DNA of 64,000 bases from Nemertoderma westbladi (GCA_032718475.1 JAUCBJ010003212.1:1-64000); one strand, 5' to 3'. Shown: positions 14,286 to 26,461, counted from the stretch's first letter. The notes: generated by a model not told the origin, from the sequence alone. Numbers and translations: made by a program.

Positions 14286-14677
14286 TAAAAATCCATGTTA
14301 ATTAATCCATGTTGAGTTCTCAACACAATAATTGTGGGGCAATTGATTGCCCCCGCTCCTCAAGCTAGCTGTTTGGTGGAATTGTCAGCCACTCGCTTGG
14401 CGTTTAGCTGGGAGGTCTTTCGTGAAAGACTGAAAGACCAACCGTCGAACCGTCTACCCTACAGCAGTGACATCATGTACACAAACACCTTCACTCACAG
14501 ATATATTCAGTTTAGTTACGATAGTTGTTGTTAGAGGAGTGGGTGACGCCCATGCGTGGGCGTAGGCATCATCCGGAATGGGGTACGTGGTAAACTTAAA
14601 ATACGAATGGATCAGATTGATTGTACCGACCTGCTTCGTATTACATGTAGGTAGTGGAAGTTAATGATTGTATGTAA

Positions 14678-14984
14678 GGCAGCGTTCACACAGACTACTC
14701 ACTACTACTCAAATCGAATAATACAATACAAATTAATTATAAAGTAGCTAGAGTTACCATTGTAAACGTTCAAATAAACATTATAAAATAATAAAAACCG
14801 ACGCGTTTCGAATTTTAATTCGTCTTCAGGTATATAATACATAACATGGTACAGTACAACAGTACAGCAACAATACAAATTGATTATAATTTATTCTAGA
14901 ACACATCCTTGATTTTGTATTGTAATCGTAATGAAAATTGCGCCCTTGAATAGTGAGTAGTAAGTAGTATATGTGAACCCTGCC
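14678..14984. mobile_element. Small inverted-repeat element (MITE-like), about 307 bp
   Basis: The two ends are imperfect inverted repeats of about 36 bp. The left end reads GGCAGCGTTCACACAGACTA, and the reverse complement of the right end reads GGCAGGGTTCACATATACTA. The interior is AT-rich and non-coding. The size, terminal repeats and lack of coding content fit a miniature non-autonomous DNA transposon. No convincing target-site duplication was found, so the superfamily is not assigned. Confidence 0.65.
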
Positions 14985-15667
14985 TATCTAAGGCTAAAAA
15001 GCAAAATATTTGTTCTATTAATAAATTAATATTAATAAGCCAAATTATATATTAATTAATAATACTGTATTAGTTAAACATTGCTTATATTACAAAACAA
15101 AGTAGATATTTATATACTAATACAATATTTACACACCATATACTGTAATACAAATATTATTACAACTCAGTTACACGCTTTTTTAGAAAGAAACAGTTTA
15201 AGACTATATAATAATTGAAGTAAACATTAAACTGAAGCTCACAGAAACAGACGTCTACCCCCAATACAAAAGGAAAATCGTCCTAAAGAAGCAGTTGAAA
15301 TATAAATATCACCCAGTATAAACTAGAAACTAAAGGATATTCACTATTTTACTTAAGAACATTTTAAGAATACTTGAGGCTGAATGTTACGAAATTTTAC
15401 TGGTTCTTATATAAAAAAAGAGTGTATTGAATTATGATTTTTTCAATACATTTGCACACTACACTGTAAAATGATTAACACATCAACAAAACGAAATTCA
15501 AAAGATTTTAAATTTTCTAACAAGTATATAATTAGTTTGCCTAATTAGGTATTATAATAGTGGGTATTCTAATTTAATAAAACTTTTTTTAAAGTGGGAA
15601 ATTCAAATTTAATTCGGCAAAGACAAGTAGTGTCTTAACAAAAGTGTACTAAATAATATATCCATGA
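14985..15667. other. AT-rich intergenic sequence
   Basis: Very AT-rich unique sequence with no ORF, RNA gene or repeat that I can support. Confidence 0.5.
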
Positions 15668-15714
15668 TTTGGAACTCAACCTAACTTTTTCAATTTTATA
15701 GATTTGGAACTCAA
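15668..15714. repeat. 35-bp tandem repeat, left remnant
   Basis: About 1.4 copies of the 35-bp unit beginning GGAACTCAACCTAACTTTTT. The same unit continues after the LINE fragment at 16341, so the array was split by the insertion. Confidence 0.85.
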
Positions 15715-16340
15715 CCTACTACTACTACTAGGTCGAGCGAACTCGGACAGTGGAAATGAGATCCTTCCAGGCTTCCCGATTCTCCATAGTTGTCGCAATT
15801 TCGTTTCTCCCAAGTTCAGTATCCCTTTCAAGTTGATCTATATATGTTATGGCCGGTCGTCCACGACTACGCTTTCCATGAGTTGGTTGCCAGAAAAGTA
15901 GATCTGGTATGACCTCGTCTTTACTTCGCCAGCAGTGCCCACTGAATCTTAATCTGCGTTCACGGAGGGTGGTTGATACAGGTGGCATTTTTGATAGAGC
16001 TACCAAAGCCTTTTCTTTCCTAACTTCTATATCCTTTTTGCTACACTCTATGCATGATCCAAGGTACTGGAAGTCATCGACCTTCCTTAGTTGATTATTA
16101 TCAATGGTTGTCAAGTTTCCATCAACATTAAAGATCATGAATTCGGTCTTTGTAGCATTTATATGCAATCCAACCTCCTTAGCAGCCCTTTCCACTTTAT
16201 TTAGTAGAAGCTGTGCATCTGCTAGGGTATTGGAGAGCAGGGCGATGTCATCCGCAAAGTCGGTGTCTGTGACTGTAGTTGCCGGATATCTACTACTTCT
16301 GCGTTCTTGAAGTGTGAATCCCAGGGAAGTTGAGTTCCCA
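15715..16340 (-). mobile_element. LINE reverse-transcriptase fragment, family 2, internally deleted
   Basis: A minus-strand open frame of about 200 codons, read from 16340 down. It holds the palm motif TDTDFADDIALLSNT (FADD in place of YADD), then NATKTEFMIFN, DDFQYLGSCI, a jump from VALSKM to PPVSTTLRERRLRFSGHCWR, and a terminal GKRSRGRPAITY...REAWKDLI block. The block between VALSKM and PPVSTTL is much shorter than in the relative at 24380-25130, so roughly 80-100 residues were lost. The 3' end carries a (TAG)n microsatellite (15717-15731), a usual LINE tail. The copy is 5'-truncated inside the reverse transcriptase and cannot be active. Confidence 0.85.
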
Positions 16341-16480
16341 TTGGAACTCAACCTAACTTTTTCAATTTTATAGATTTGGAACTCAACCTAACTTTTTCAA
16401 TTTTATAGATTTGGAACTCAACCTAGCTTTTTCAATTTTATAGATTTGGAACTCAACCTAGCTTTTTCAATTTTATATAT
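16341..16480. repeat. 35-bp tandem repeat, right part
   Basis: Four nearly perfect copies of the 35-bp unit GGAACTCAACCTARCTTTTT followed by CAATTTTATAGATTT. They are identical in phase to the remnant at 15668-15714, showing that both belong to one array interrupted by the LINE fragment. Confidence 0.92.
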
Positions 16481-18579
16481 CTACCGAGAGACCGACCAGC
16501 TACAAAGAACTAAACCACCCCTTACTTCCTAAATAATATATATATATATATAATATTATTTAGTACACCTTGCTTAAAAACCCAACAATCACAAAACTTA
16601 ATTGAATTAGAGGTGTTATCATATTGCTATCACATTATATTATGTTCAATAGTTTGCCTGGAATAACTTACTTGTTGTAATACAATGGTAGAACCTATGA
16701 GTTTCGAAAAGTATGGATGTACCACTACTGTAATGTGTTCGGGTTGTTTATTTTAATTTCCCCTTGTAACCAGCTTGGTTTTTATTTGTTTTCCCCCTTC
16801 CCGGATTTTTCGTCCCCATATTTTACCCTGGGTGGTTGCAGCCCCTCAGCTCCCCCACCAGTAAGTAAGAAGAACTCGGTACTAAATTTTCAATATTTTT
16901 TTTCTGACTAGAGTATTATTACTGTACTTCATTGAATTGAGCATTGAGTACGCATGATGCGTGCTTATTGCATTATTATCCGGTTACTACCTCCCTTGTT
17001 GCTTTACTTTCGCGACTAAATCGATCACGCCGTATACATTGTAGTTTATATAGCCACACAATGTATGTATTAATGGTAATCAATTTATTTAAGCTTGCAA
17101 GATTTTACGTAAAGCTTTGGCTTAGTAGTAGTGGCTACTAATTGTCATTTCGTACCTATTGGTTATCTTTGTACAGATAATAGCGTCGGGAGCAATAAAT
17201 TATTTAACGACTCAATTACTGCTTTAAGCGTGAAGCGCGCTAGGCTTTAGTGCCGTAGTTCCTATTTAATATTCAATAGGTGTAGGAAAGAAGGTTGAGT
17301 ATTGTGATCCATTTATTAGATGTCATATAACAAGTAAAATATACCAAATCAGATATATTTCTTTGCCACTTATTTTATTATGTTTTAACGGGGTTATTTT
17401 CCCGTAAAAGATAATTGGATTATTTTTAGAACCAATATGTAGGCCTACTGTATGCTTAAATGCAACATAATTATTGTTCATTCATACTGTCCTGTATGTT
17501 CGGCGAACCACAAAGTTAGTGTGCGTTAGCTTACTGTATTATTCGGGCCAAATCGGAATCGACTGTATGTCTGTCAATCTGTCAGGCTTTCTGACGACTG
17601 TAGGCCTCTAGGCCTACAGGTCAATGAGTGAATGCAATAATATACGGTGCGTATTTGGACACACATCATTCTTTTTGAAAATTGAAAATAAATAAATCTT
17701 TGTTCGTGTGGGTCCTACATATATTACTATAATATTATTGGTATACTTTGGCTGAACGAACGAATATATTGCATCTACAGTATTAATATGCTTGTGCTGG
17801 ACTATTACGGCTATTACAGTTATTGTTAATCATCGCCCATTGTTATTAATCTGAAATTTATTCAGAGCAGCTGCTGTTGATGACTTCTAAGTTTTGCAGT
17901 GTGGATGTGTTTGTCATACACAAAGTTGGGAAAATATGCCCTGATGAATCTTCTTAATTAACATATTATTTGACCTTAGCAACATTGATTTTTTTCATAG
18001 CAACAAGAATGATTGGAACGATTGGTTGTATGTTCCGGTATAATCCGGTACAGACAAACTTGAGTTTAATAAGTAGGCCCTATCGATTGGCTAATCTCTA
18101 CCTAATTATCATTAATTAATTCCCAATTATTATTATTGAATTAATAATAGGATATTATGATATTTGAAAAATATCAATATGTTTTACAATTTTTTAGATT
18201 CTTAAAATTATCATGCGGTTTCTTGTTGGTATCACTAATTTTACGGATTTGTAATTTAATTAGATTAATTTTCTATTCAAGCTCTATAAAACACAGCTGC
18301 ATGGCGTGGTGGGCGGGATCAGAACCAAGTTAGGCTAATTAATTTTATTATCTTCGTCTCTGCAAATTCTAAATAATTTAATTCTTTTTTGCATTTCTGA
18401 AAATTCTGAATAATTTTTTTTTCTTAAAAAAAATTATTTAATTTACAGTTTGCAGAAATTATAAAAAAATAATAAATTAATAGACATAGTAGATTATATA
18501 TAGATGTATTTTTATAGACATCATGATCGTATTACTCAATACTACAATACTGTACATATATGTAGTTAAGTCATTTTTA
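16481..18579. other. Intergenic AT-rich sequence, nothing recognised
   Basis: Contains a (TA)n run near 16540, a short palindrome around CTGTAGGCCTCTAGGCCTAC near 17600, and long A/T blocks near 18410-18470 that could pair as a hairpin. No exon, RNA gene or transposon could be supported. Confidence 0.45.
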
Positions 18580-21500
18580 GTGAATGGGACGAATGTCCGA
18601 ATGGGACGGAGGTCCGAATAGGACGGAGGTCCGAATAGGACGGAGGTTCGAATAGGACGAATTTCCGAATAGGACGGAGGGCCGAATAGGACGGAGGTCC
18701 GAATAGGACGGAGGTCCGAATGGAGCGGAGGTCCGAATAGGACGGAGGTCCGAATGGAGCGGAGGTCCGAATAGGACGGAGGTCCGAATAGGATGGATGT
18801 CCGATTAGGGCGAAGGTCCGAATAGGACGGAGGTCCGAATAGGACAAAGGTCCGAATGGGACGGAGGTCCGAATAGGACGGATGTCCGAATAGGACGAAG
18901 GTCCGAATGGGACGGAGGTCCGAATAGATGGATGTCCGAATAGGACGGAGGTCCGAATAGGACGAAGGTCCGAATGGGACGGAGGTCCGAATAGGACGAA
19001 GGTCCGAATAGGACGAAGGTCCGAATGGGACGGAGGTCCGAATAGGACGGCGGTCCGAATAGGACGAAGGTCCGAATGGGACGGAGGTCCGAATGGGACG
19101 GAGGTCCGAATGGGACGGAGGTCCGAATGGGACGGAGGTCCGAATAGGACGAAGGTCCGAATAGGACGGAGGTCCGAATAGGACGGAGGTCCGAATAGGA
19201 TGAAGGTCCGAATAGGACGGAGGTCCGAATAGGACGGAGGTCCGAATAGGACGAAGGTCCGAATAGGACGGAGGTCCGAATAGGACGGAGGTCCGAATAG
19301 GACGGAGGTCCGAATAGGGCGAAGGTCCGAATAGGACGAAGGTCCGAATAGGACGGAGGTCCGAATAGGACGGAGGTCCGAATAGGATGGAGGTCCGAAT
19401 AGGACAAAGGTCCGAATGGGACGGAGGTCCGAATAGGACGGATGTCCGAATAGGACGAAGGTCCGAATAGGACGAAGGTCCGAATGGGACGGAGGTCCGA
19501 ATAGGATGGATGTCCGAATGGGACGGAGGTCCGAATAGGACGGAGGTCCGAATAGGACGGAGGTCCGAATAGGGCGAAGGTCCGAATAGGACGAAGGTCC
19601 GAATAGGACGGAGGTCCGAATGGGACGGAGGTCCGAATAGGATGGATGTCCGAATAGGACGGAGGTCCGAATAGGACGGAGGTCCGAATAGGACGAAGGT
19701 CCGAATGGGACGGAGGTCCGAATAGGATGGATGTCCGAATAGGACGGAGGTCCGAATAGGACGGAGGTCCGAATAGGATGGATGTCCGAATAGGACGGAG
19801 GTCCGAATAGGACGGAGGTCCGAATAGGACGGAGGTCCGAATGGGACGGAGGTCCGAATAGGACGAAGGTCCGAATAGGACGAAGGTCCGAATGGGACGG
19901 AGGTCCGAATAGGATGGATTTCCTAATAGGACGAAGGTCCGAATGGGACGGAGGTCCGAATAGGACGAAGGTCCGAATAGGACGAAGGTCCGAATAGGAC
20001 GAAGGTCCGAATGGGATGGAGGTCCGAATAGGATGGATGTCCGAATAGGATGAAGGTCCGAATAGGACGGAGGTCCGAATAGGAAGTTCCGAATAGGACG
20101 GAGGTCCGAATAGGATGGATGTCCGAATAGGGCGAAGGTCCGAATGGGACGGAGGTCCGAATAGGACGAAGGTCCGAATGGGACGGAGGTCCGAATAGGA
20201 CGAAGGTCCGAATAGGACGAAGGTCCGAATAGGACGGAGGTCCGAATAGGACGAAGGTCCGAATAGGACGGAGGTCCGAATAGGACGAAGGTCCGAATGG
20301 GACGGAGGTCCGAATAGGACGGATGTCCGAATAGGAAGGTCCGAATAGGACAAAGGTCCGAATGGGACGGAGGTCCGAATAGGACGGATGTCCGAATAGG
20401 ACGAAGGTCCGAATAGGACGGAGGTCCGAATAGGACGGATGTCCGAATAGGATGGATGTCCGAATAGGGCGAAGGTCCGAATAGGACGGAGGTCCGAATG
20501 GGACGGAGGTCCGAATAGGACGAAGGTCCGAATGGGACGGAGGTCCGAATAGGACGAAGGTCCGAATAGGACGGAGGTCCGAATAGGACGAAGGTCCGAA
20601 TAGGACGGAGGTCCGAATGGGACGGAGGTCCGAATAGGACGAAGGTCCGAATGGGACGGAGGTCCGAATAGGACGGAGGTCCGAATAGGACGAAGGTCCG
20701 AATAGGACGGAGGTCCGAATAGGACGAAGGTCCGAATAGGACGGAGGTCCGAATAGGACGGAGGTCCGAATAGGATGGAGGTCCGAATAGGACAAAGGTC
20801 CGAATGGGACGGAGGTCCGAATAGGACGGATGTCCGAATAGGACGAAGGTCCGAATAGGACGGAGGTCCGAATAGGACGGATGTCCGAATAGGATGGATG
20901 TCCGAATAGGGCGAAGGTCCGAATAGGACGGAGGTCCGAATGGGACGGAGGTCCGAATAGGACGAAGGTCCGAATGGGACGGAGGTCCGAATAGGACGAA
21001 GGTCCGAATAGGACGAAGGTCCGAAAAGGACGGAGGTCCGAATAGGACGAAGGTCCGAATGGGACGGAGGTCCGAATAGGACGAAGGTCCGAATAGGACG
21101 GATGTCCGAATAGGACGAAGGTCCGAATAGGACGGAGGTCCGAATAGGACGGAGGTCCGAATAGGACGAAGGTCCGAATGGGACGGAGGTCCGAATAGGA
21201 CGGATGTCCGAATAGGAAGGTCCGAATAGGAAGGTCCGAATAGGACGGAGGTCCGAATGGGACGGAGGTCCGAATAGAATGAAGGTCCGAATAGGATGAA
21301 GGTCCGAATAGGACGGAGGTCCGAATAGGATGAAGGTCCGAATAGGACGGAGGTCCGAATAGGAAGGTCCGAATAGGACGGAGGTCGGAATGGGACGGAG
21401 GTCCGAATAGGATGAAGGTCCGAATAGGATGAAGGTCCGAATAGGACGGAGGTCCGAATAGGACGAAGGTCCGAATAGGACGGAGGTCCGAATAGGAAGG

Positions 21501-21830
21501 AGGTCCGAATAGGACGAAGGTCCGAATAGGACGAAGGTCCGAATGGGACGGAGGTCCGAATAGGACGGATGTCCGAATAGGAAGGTCCGAATAGGACGGA
21601 GGTCCGAATGGGACGGAGGTCCGAATAGGACGAAGGTCCGAATAGGACGAAGGTCCGAATAGGACGGAGGTCCGAATAGGACGAAGGTCCGAATAGTACG
21701 GAGGTCCAAATGGGACGAAGGTCCGAATAGGACGGAGGTCCGAATAGGACGAAGGTCCGAATAGGATGAAGGTCCGAATAGGACGAAGGTCGAATGGGAC
21801 GGAGATCCGAAAGGACGAAAGTCCGAAAAA
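18580..21830. repeat. 17-bp minisatellite array
   Basis: About 190 copies of a 17-bp unit with consensus GAATAGGACGGAGGTCC. Variants are TGGGACGG, AGGACGAAG, AGGATGGATG and a shortened 13-bp form (AATAGGAAGGTCC). Three units make 51 bp, so the minus strand reads as a 17-residue repeat (PIRTFVLFGPPSYSDLR) for up to 1101 codons. Two minus frames are open at once over the same stretch. That is expected of a stop-free repeat and argues against a protein. Confidence 0.96.
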
Positions 21831-21910
21831 AAGCGACCCAGACGGCCAGACGGCCACTTTCGGACCTTCATCCCCTTCGGACCTTCGTCTCATTCGGACC
21901 TTCGACCCAA
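21831..21910. repeat. Inverted units at the end of the 17-bp array
   Basis: From about 21855 the unit switches orientation: TTTCGGACCTTCATCCCCTT, then CGGACCTTCGTCTCATTCGGACC. This is the reverse complement of the main array unit. The switch is separated from the array by a short GACGGCCAGACGGCC direct repeat (21841-21856). The two orientations could form a hairpin. Confidence 0.85.
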
Positions 21911-22263
21911 TACCCTAGGAAGCCATAGGTTTCTATTGTACCGTTGGTTTTGTGTAAGCCTCCCGGCACCACAATGCCGAATTTCTGCAGCCTTGATTCG
22001 GATGTGAACCCGTGCCGCCAAACACTATTGTGAAAGAGTTCAGGCGCTATATCCCCCCCGACAAGTAGTACTACAATACTCGGGCACTGCGACGTTCCGA
22101 CGTACGAAATTGTAAATAGTATGTGACTCAGAAGTTATTGACAATTTTAGCCTTTGAATTTGGTGCACCGGCACCGGAGCAGTCTGCTACACAGTAGTTT
22201 AATTTGTGGTAGGGGGGCATAGCTAATATTTAAATTATTTCTGACTGACTGAGAATGTGTTGC

Positions 22264-23365
22264 ACGTATATGGCGTCTCAAAAGGATCAAAATCATAACA
22301 ATTACTGCAGTACTTTGAAATAATATAATAGTGTATGTAAATAATTAAATCACTCATGAAAATATTTAAATCACTTATGAAATATTTAAAAGATGTCCAA
22401 ATGTTATTGCGGCAATAAATAATTATTGCGGCTATAAATAATTATTGCGGCAATAAATAATTATTGCGGCAATAAATAATTATTGCGGCAATAAATAATT
22501 ATTGCGGCTATAAATAATTATTGCGGCAATAAATAATTATAGCGGCAATAAATAATTATTGCGGCAATAAATAGTTATTGCGGCAATAAATAATTATTGC
22601 GGCAATAAATAATTATTGCGGCAATAAATAATTATTGCGGCAATAAATAGTTATTGCGGCAATACATAATTATTGCGGCAATAAAAAAATAATTGCGGCA
22701 ATAAATAATTATTACGGCAATAAATATGGCCGAGTGGGTTAAGGCGCCACTCCTGATTTGCACTATTGGTAACTGGCGCAGGCGCAGGTTCGATTTCAAC
22801 TTAAGGCTATTATTATTTCGTTCAATCTTTGGAGGGTCAAGGGAGCCAGCCTCACTGTTCACATACCAGTAGTGGTAGCGAAGATATTTCATTGGTTGCT
22901 AGGTTCTAGGATTAATGTGTTATAATGAAATCTTCAATGGAGTGCATCACATTACCAGTGGTTGTGGGTGGCTCGCTCAGGTAGCAGCAATATTTTGTTT
23001 CTAAAGTAAATTTCATTATTACTGAATGTTATAGGCAAAGACTTGTAGAAGTAATTATTTATTGCCGCAATAATTATTTATAGCCGCAATAATTATTTAT
23101 TGCCGCAATAATTATTTATTGCCGCAATAATTATTTATTGCCGCAATAATTATTTATTGCCGCAATAATTATTTATTGCCGCAATAATTATTTATTGCCG
23201 CAATAATTATTTATTGCCGCAATAACATTTGGACATCTTTTAAATATTTCATAAGTGATTTAAATATTTTCATGAGTGATTTAATTATTTACATACACTA
23301 TTATATTATTTCAAAGTACTGCAGTAATTGTTATGATTTTGATCCTTTTGAGACGCCATACACGT
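22264..23365. mobile_element. Foldback element with 19-bp subrepeats in both arms
   Basis: The ends are long inverted repeats. A 140-bp outer segment (22264-22403) starts ACGTATATGGCGTCTC and returns inverted at 23226-23365. Inside each outer segment lies a tandem array of a 19-bp unit (TTATTGCGGCAATAAATAA), about 17 copies on the left (22404-22725) and about 9 inverted copies on the right (about 23053-23225). The central 330 bp are not repeated and hold a tRNA-like sequence. Foldback transposons of flies and sea urchins have this organisation of long inverted repeats containing subrepeats. No transposase is present. A clear target-site duplication was not found. Confidence 0.85.
22725..22805 (+). 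repeat. tRNA-like (Leu/Ser type) sequence in the foldback core
   Basis: Shows an A box TGGCCGAGTGG followed by GTTAAGGCG, as in class II (leucine or serine) tRNAs, and a B box GGTTCGATTTC (22787-22797). The anticodon and acceptor stems do not form convincingly. Likely a tRNA-derived SINE head or tRNA pseudogene rather than a working tRNA. Confidence 0.5.
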
Positions 23366-23648
23366 ATTGCTCTTCGATATTTATATTGTATTTTATATTG
23401 AATTTTAATATTGTAGATGTCAGTGATGGTTCTAAAAATACCTACATGTATATACAGCATCTACTCGTACAGTAATTAACATATTGCCTATCGTACTGAA
23501 CGAACTTAAATATATTTGTTTTTCTTCAGAGGAAATTTAACAATACCAATAGATTTGCTTGGAGATATGACAATATTAACAGAAACTACTGTATGTGTGT
23601 TCTAAGAGATTTGCTTGGAGTTGGAGATATGTAATATCAAGGGGAACT

Positions 23649-26068
23649 ATGTGCGATCTATGTTCGGCTACACCTCCTACTCTACGGCGAGTCCTTGGCG
23701 TGGTGATTACATTGATTATCTATATCGCTATAATGGGAACCGTTATTCATTACATTGAGAAAGATTACGCGTTGGATATATTACTCGAGAGGGAGAACTT
23801 GATCAAATCTGAAATGGAGTCCTCTATCCAGGATGCTTTAAATTTAACGCCCACAAGAGAGCTTTTGAATTCGCTGTACGAAATTGGCAGCAGAGGTCGT
23901 TACGAAAAATATCCTTTGGCAAAAAACTTAGAGTCGAGTTTATTTTTCGTCTACATTTTATTATCAACTGTGGGTGAGTATTTTTTTAATAGGTTGTTTT
24001 ATTAGAAGCTTACTGCTGTATTATACAGCACTACAATACCACCACTACTCAGCACAACAACAGCAAAACAACTAGCACTGTATTGCGTAACAGACCACAT
24101 ACAGTACCTGACTGTTTTATAATGACATTTATTTATATAGTTCACTTACATATACAGTAGTTCACTTATATTGACTGGTGAGCGAAGCAAACAGAGAAGA
24201 TTTCTCCACATTTTCGCTTATGACACATGTCCTGTAAATACTCTATCACTATCCCTGAATTTTCACTGATTTGTCCTATTTTTATAAGAATTCCCTGACA
24301 TTTTCCCAGACATTTCAGCGCCCATGGGTGAGTGCGCCCGGGGGAACGTCCCCCCCCCCCCCCTTCCCTACGCCCCTGAACCAGATGGTGAAACTGAGTT
24401 CTTATCAAACCTGGCTGGCGCACTGAAAGCTGACACAATTGTATTGGATTACACAATGACGACGGCCACAAAGGGAGATGATTTGGATTCACACTACAAG
24501 ATCGCAGAAGTAGCAGATATCCGGCAACTACAGTCACAGACATTGACTTTGCGGATGACATCGCCAGGCTCTCTAATACGCTAGCAGTTGCACAGCTTAT
24601 ACTGAATAAAGTAGAGAAGACTGCAAAGGAGGTTGTAATGGATACAAATGCTACCAAGACCGAATTCATGACTTTTATTGTGAAGATGGTGAAAATGGAA
24701 ATTGACACAATCGATAATAATATACTAAGGTTGACGACTTCAGTACCTTGGGTCATGGATAGATAGTAGCTAAAATGACAAAACTTAGTAAAGCAAAGGC
24801 ATGGGTAGAGCTCTAACAAAAATGGATACCATCTGGAATTCGGATCTATCTCTAGCTCCAGGCACTGACAACTAAGTTGTTTCGAGCCACTGTGGAAAGT
24901 GTACCTTTATAGCCATACGGCGGTGAGACCTGGACGCTGATGAAATCACTTGAAACAACGAATTGATGGTTGCTACACTACACAAGACTACTATATAAGG
25001 GTAGCCCACAACATCAGCTGGAGACAACACATGACAAACGCCGAGCTTTATGGTACAATACCACCTGTATCAACCACTCTCACACGCCGAGCTATATGGT
25101 ACAATACCACCTGTATCAACCCCCCCCCCCCCGTATACATTTCCTACCCTGACAAATTAAAATCAAAATAATTTAATTTATTATTTTTTCATTTATTATT
25201 TCTAGGTTACGGAGATACGGTACCAGTTTCAGACTTTGGGATATACGCAACGATTGTTACCGGTTTCGTTGGAATACCAATCGTGTTATACACTATATCA
25301 GTTTTGGGAGGAATTCACTCTCAATGGGCGCACAAATTCATCCACTTTCTTGAACGTAAAAGCCCCAAAAGTTGGAATAAAAATTCCACATTTCGTCTTT
25401 CGGTTTACATTTATGTTACATTATTTGTTACATGTCTCCTTGTCGTGTCAACATCGATATTCGCTTATGTTGAGAGTTGGTCCTTTACCCGGGCTTTGTA
25501 CACAGCCTTTGTGACATTCTCTACTGTTGGGTTTGGAGACAGTATCCCAGGAGATGTCCAACTAAACCAAGCCTTGCTCGTAATTTACAGAATATTCGTG
25601 GTTGTCATTTCCATGATCGGATTCTCTTGCTTTTCCTTTATGTTTATGTGTTTGTCGAAAGGGAATTCATTGCGTGATCCTTCTGACCTAGCTTTTGCGG
25701 TTTCAAGGGCGCATACTCCGATCACAGTAATGGGGCTACATTCTGAGCTAAATCCGGTAATGGTTAAACGAGTGTCCAATCAGAAGCCAAAGACAACAGA
25801 AGTCACAAACAATGAAATCATGAATACAATTTCAAATATTCCAGTGAACAGAGAAATATCCTGTACGATATCGGAAGCTCAATTCAATGATAAAAAGTTA
25901 AATTTAACAGACGACAATGATATATGTTCTACATCATTGGAAGCTATAGCCAATGACAAACCAGGTATCGCTAATTGTCTCACAGACGATTTGCATTGCG
26001 AAAACAAGCAGTCCATTACGGTAAACTCTGTCCGAGGTTCCAATTCCACATTATGTGGTACTGACTAA
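23649..26068 (+). CDS. Two-pore-domain potassium channel (K2P/KCNK family), two coding exons
   Basis: Exons 23649-23973 and 25206-26068 join to 395 codons. K2P channels are dimeric plasma-membrane leak channels, each subunit giving two pore loops. Visible in order: a short N-terminus, M1 (LGVVITLIIYIAIMG, about residues 15-32), an extracellular helix-rich loop, P1 with filter TVGYGD (107-112), M2 (IVTGFVGIPIVLYTISVLGG), M3 (YIYVTLFVTCLLVV), P2 with filter TVGFGD (215-220), M4, then a roughly 130-residue cytoplasmic tail without known motifs. The donor GG|GTGAGT and acceptor TTTCTAG|GT split the first glycine codon of GYG, an intron position known in K2P genes. ATG 23649 is the first in-frame ATG after a stop at 23577. 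An upstream UTR exon could start after the TTTCTTCAG near 23530. The subfamily is not assigned. Confidence 0.92.
24380..25130 (+). mobile_element. LINE reverse-transcriptase remnant, family 2, in the channel intron
   Basis: Lies wholly inside the K2P intron, in the sense orientation. Broken frames give TDIDFADDIARLSNT with the palm FADD, KVEKTAKEV, NATKTEFMTF, and much further on NAELYGTIPPVSTTL. These match the minus-strand element at 15715-16340. Several stops and frameshifts separate the pieces, and the last segment (NAELYGTIPP and its DNA) is partly duplicated around 25045-25120 next to a run of about 14 C. The copy is inactive and probably older than the one at 15715. Confidence 0.75.
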
Positions 26069-26379
26069 AGTTGGAGAGTTACTTTACATTACACTTAAAC
26101 TGTAGGTTCTTCGGTCTTATCATGAGTAAAACTAGGGGTTAGTAAACTAAGTGAAAAAAACTGAAGAGCTAAGAGTTACACATTACATACAGTAAGTATT
26201 GTATAATTAATTGCAATTAATTGTTAAGGATATATGTTGGAATGTATATGGGTTGGGTTCACTATAAGGGGGCGGCATTGGGTAAGTCTTTACTACCGTA
26301 AATACCAAGTTATAGAGTGCGCTTGACGCACTTATATTTTTTAACATAAAAGTGATTGTTTTTAATACTTATTTTGAAG

Positions 26380-26385
26380 AATAAA
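26380..26385 (+). terminator. Candidate polyadenylation signal of the K2P gene
   Basis: AATAAA lies 312 bp after the channel stop codon, before the 53-bp minisatellite begins. It is the first canonical signal that I see downstream of the stop. Position and sequence fit, but no transcript evidence is available. Confidence 0.4.
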
Positions 26386-26461
26386 CAGCAATGGCATCTA
26401 TAAAACTAACTGTTAGAAATAGATTTGGTCAACAAATTTACTTTACACATTTATTGAGGTG

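Noticed and set aside
18566-21893. Minus-strand open frames of 1101 and 656 codons (17-residue repeat PIRTFVLFGPPSYSDLR)
   Set aside because: The 17-bp unit has no stop in these frames, two overlapping frames are open together, shortened units shift the frame, and there is no flanking coding sequence or splice context.
21990-22050. Possible further tRNA-like element on the minus strand (CGGGTTCACATCCG with TATAGCGCC)
   Set aside because: The B-box match is partial and the A box poor. No stems form.
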